A stretch of 6,733 nucleotides of DNA from an uncultured Candidatus Pelagibacter sp. (lineage in GTDB: Bacteria; Pseudomonadota; Alphaproteobacteria; Pelagibacterales; Pelagibacteraceae), in contig CALCPL010000084.1 in NCBI GenBank assembly GCA_937897125.1, forward strand, positions 1 through 6,733. The letters run 5' to 3'. Below the pieces are notes generated by a model. It was not told the DNA's origin, searched no databases, and saw nothing but the letters and a program-made list of their open reading frames with translations. Both the position numbers and the translations under genes were made by a program. Below, piece after piece: positions 6,689 to 6,733 of the stretch; position 1 is the stretch's first letter; each line of letters starts with the position of its first letter.

Positions 6689-6733
6689 CTGTCTCTTATA
6701 CACATCTGACGCTGCCGACGAATAGAGAGGTGT
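6689..6733 (-). other. Untrimmed Nextera Read-1 adapter, i5 index and P5 start
   Basis: Positions 6689-6707 are CTGTCTCTTATACACATCT, the reverse complement of the Tn5 mosaic end. Positions 6708-6721, GACGCTGCCGACGA, complete the reverse complement of the Nextera Read-1 primer site. Positions 6722-6729, ATAGAGAG, are the reverse complement of CTCTCTAT, the i5 index sold as N502/S502. Positions 6730-6733, GTGT, are the first bases of the reverse complement of the P5 arm. This is technical sequence and ends the genomic part at 6688. Confidence 0.98.

Overview
The window is a compact stretch of an AT-rich bacterial chromosome (about 30% G+C by eye) with every gene on the minus strand. It suggests a streamlined, AT-rich alphaproteobacterium, most plausibly of the SAR11/Pelagibacterales type. 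The gene order lolC/E - lolD - dnaE - rpsB - tsf - frr - uppS fits alphaproteobacteria. EF-Ts carries the alphaproteobacterial form of its central segment, the spacers are almost nil, and several genes overlap by a few bases. Placement below class level is inference; there is no rRNA here to confirm it.

Layout in the direction of transcription (right to left): (1) 6615-6688, the last 23 codons of a LolC/LolE-family lipoprotein-release permease; (2) 5936-6622, lolD, its ATPase, overlapping the permease gene by 8 bp; (3) 2536-5952, complete dnaE (DNA polymerase III alpha, 1138 aa), overlapping lolD by 17 bp; (4) 2407-2535, the only real intergenic region, holding a probable promoter zone and a comparatively GC-rich structured leader of rpsB; (5) 1585-2406, rpsB (S2); (6) 732-1583, tsf (EF-Ts), 1 bp after rpsB; (7) 180-731, frr (ribosome recycling factor), starting directly after the tsf stop; (8) 19-183, the first 55 codons of uppS, overlapping frr by 4 bp and cut off by the window end.

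Functionally there are two blocks. The upstream one couples lipoprotein export (LolCDE) with the replicative polymerase in an overlapping gene string. The downstream one is a translation operon (S2, EF-Ts, RRF) running into polyprenyl synthesis for cell-wall carrier lipid. Its rpsB leader probably allows autogenous control by S2. The usual pyrH gene between tsf and frr is absent.

Both ends are not genomic. Positions 1-18 are a Tn5/Nextera mosaic end. Positions 6689-6733 are the reverse complement of a Nextera Read-1 adapter, an 8-base i5 index and the start of the P5 arm. The two edge genes are therefore truncated by library construction, not biologically. I found no new defence, mobile or otherwise undescribed system. 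The most informative items are the rpsB leader with a possible pseudoknot, the missing pyrH, and the untrimmed adapters.
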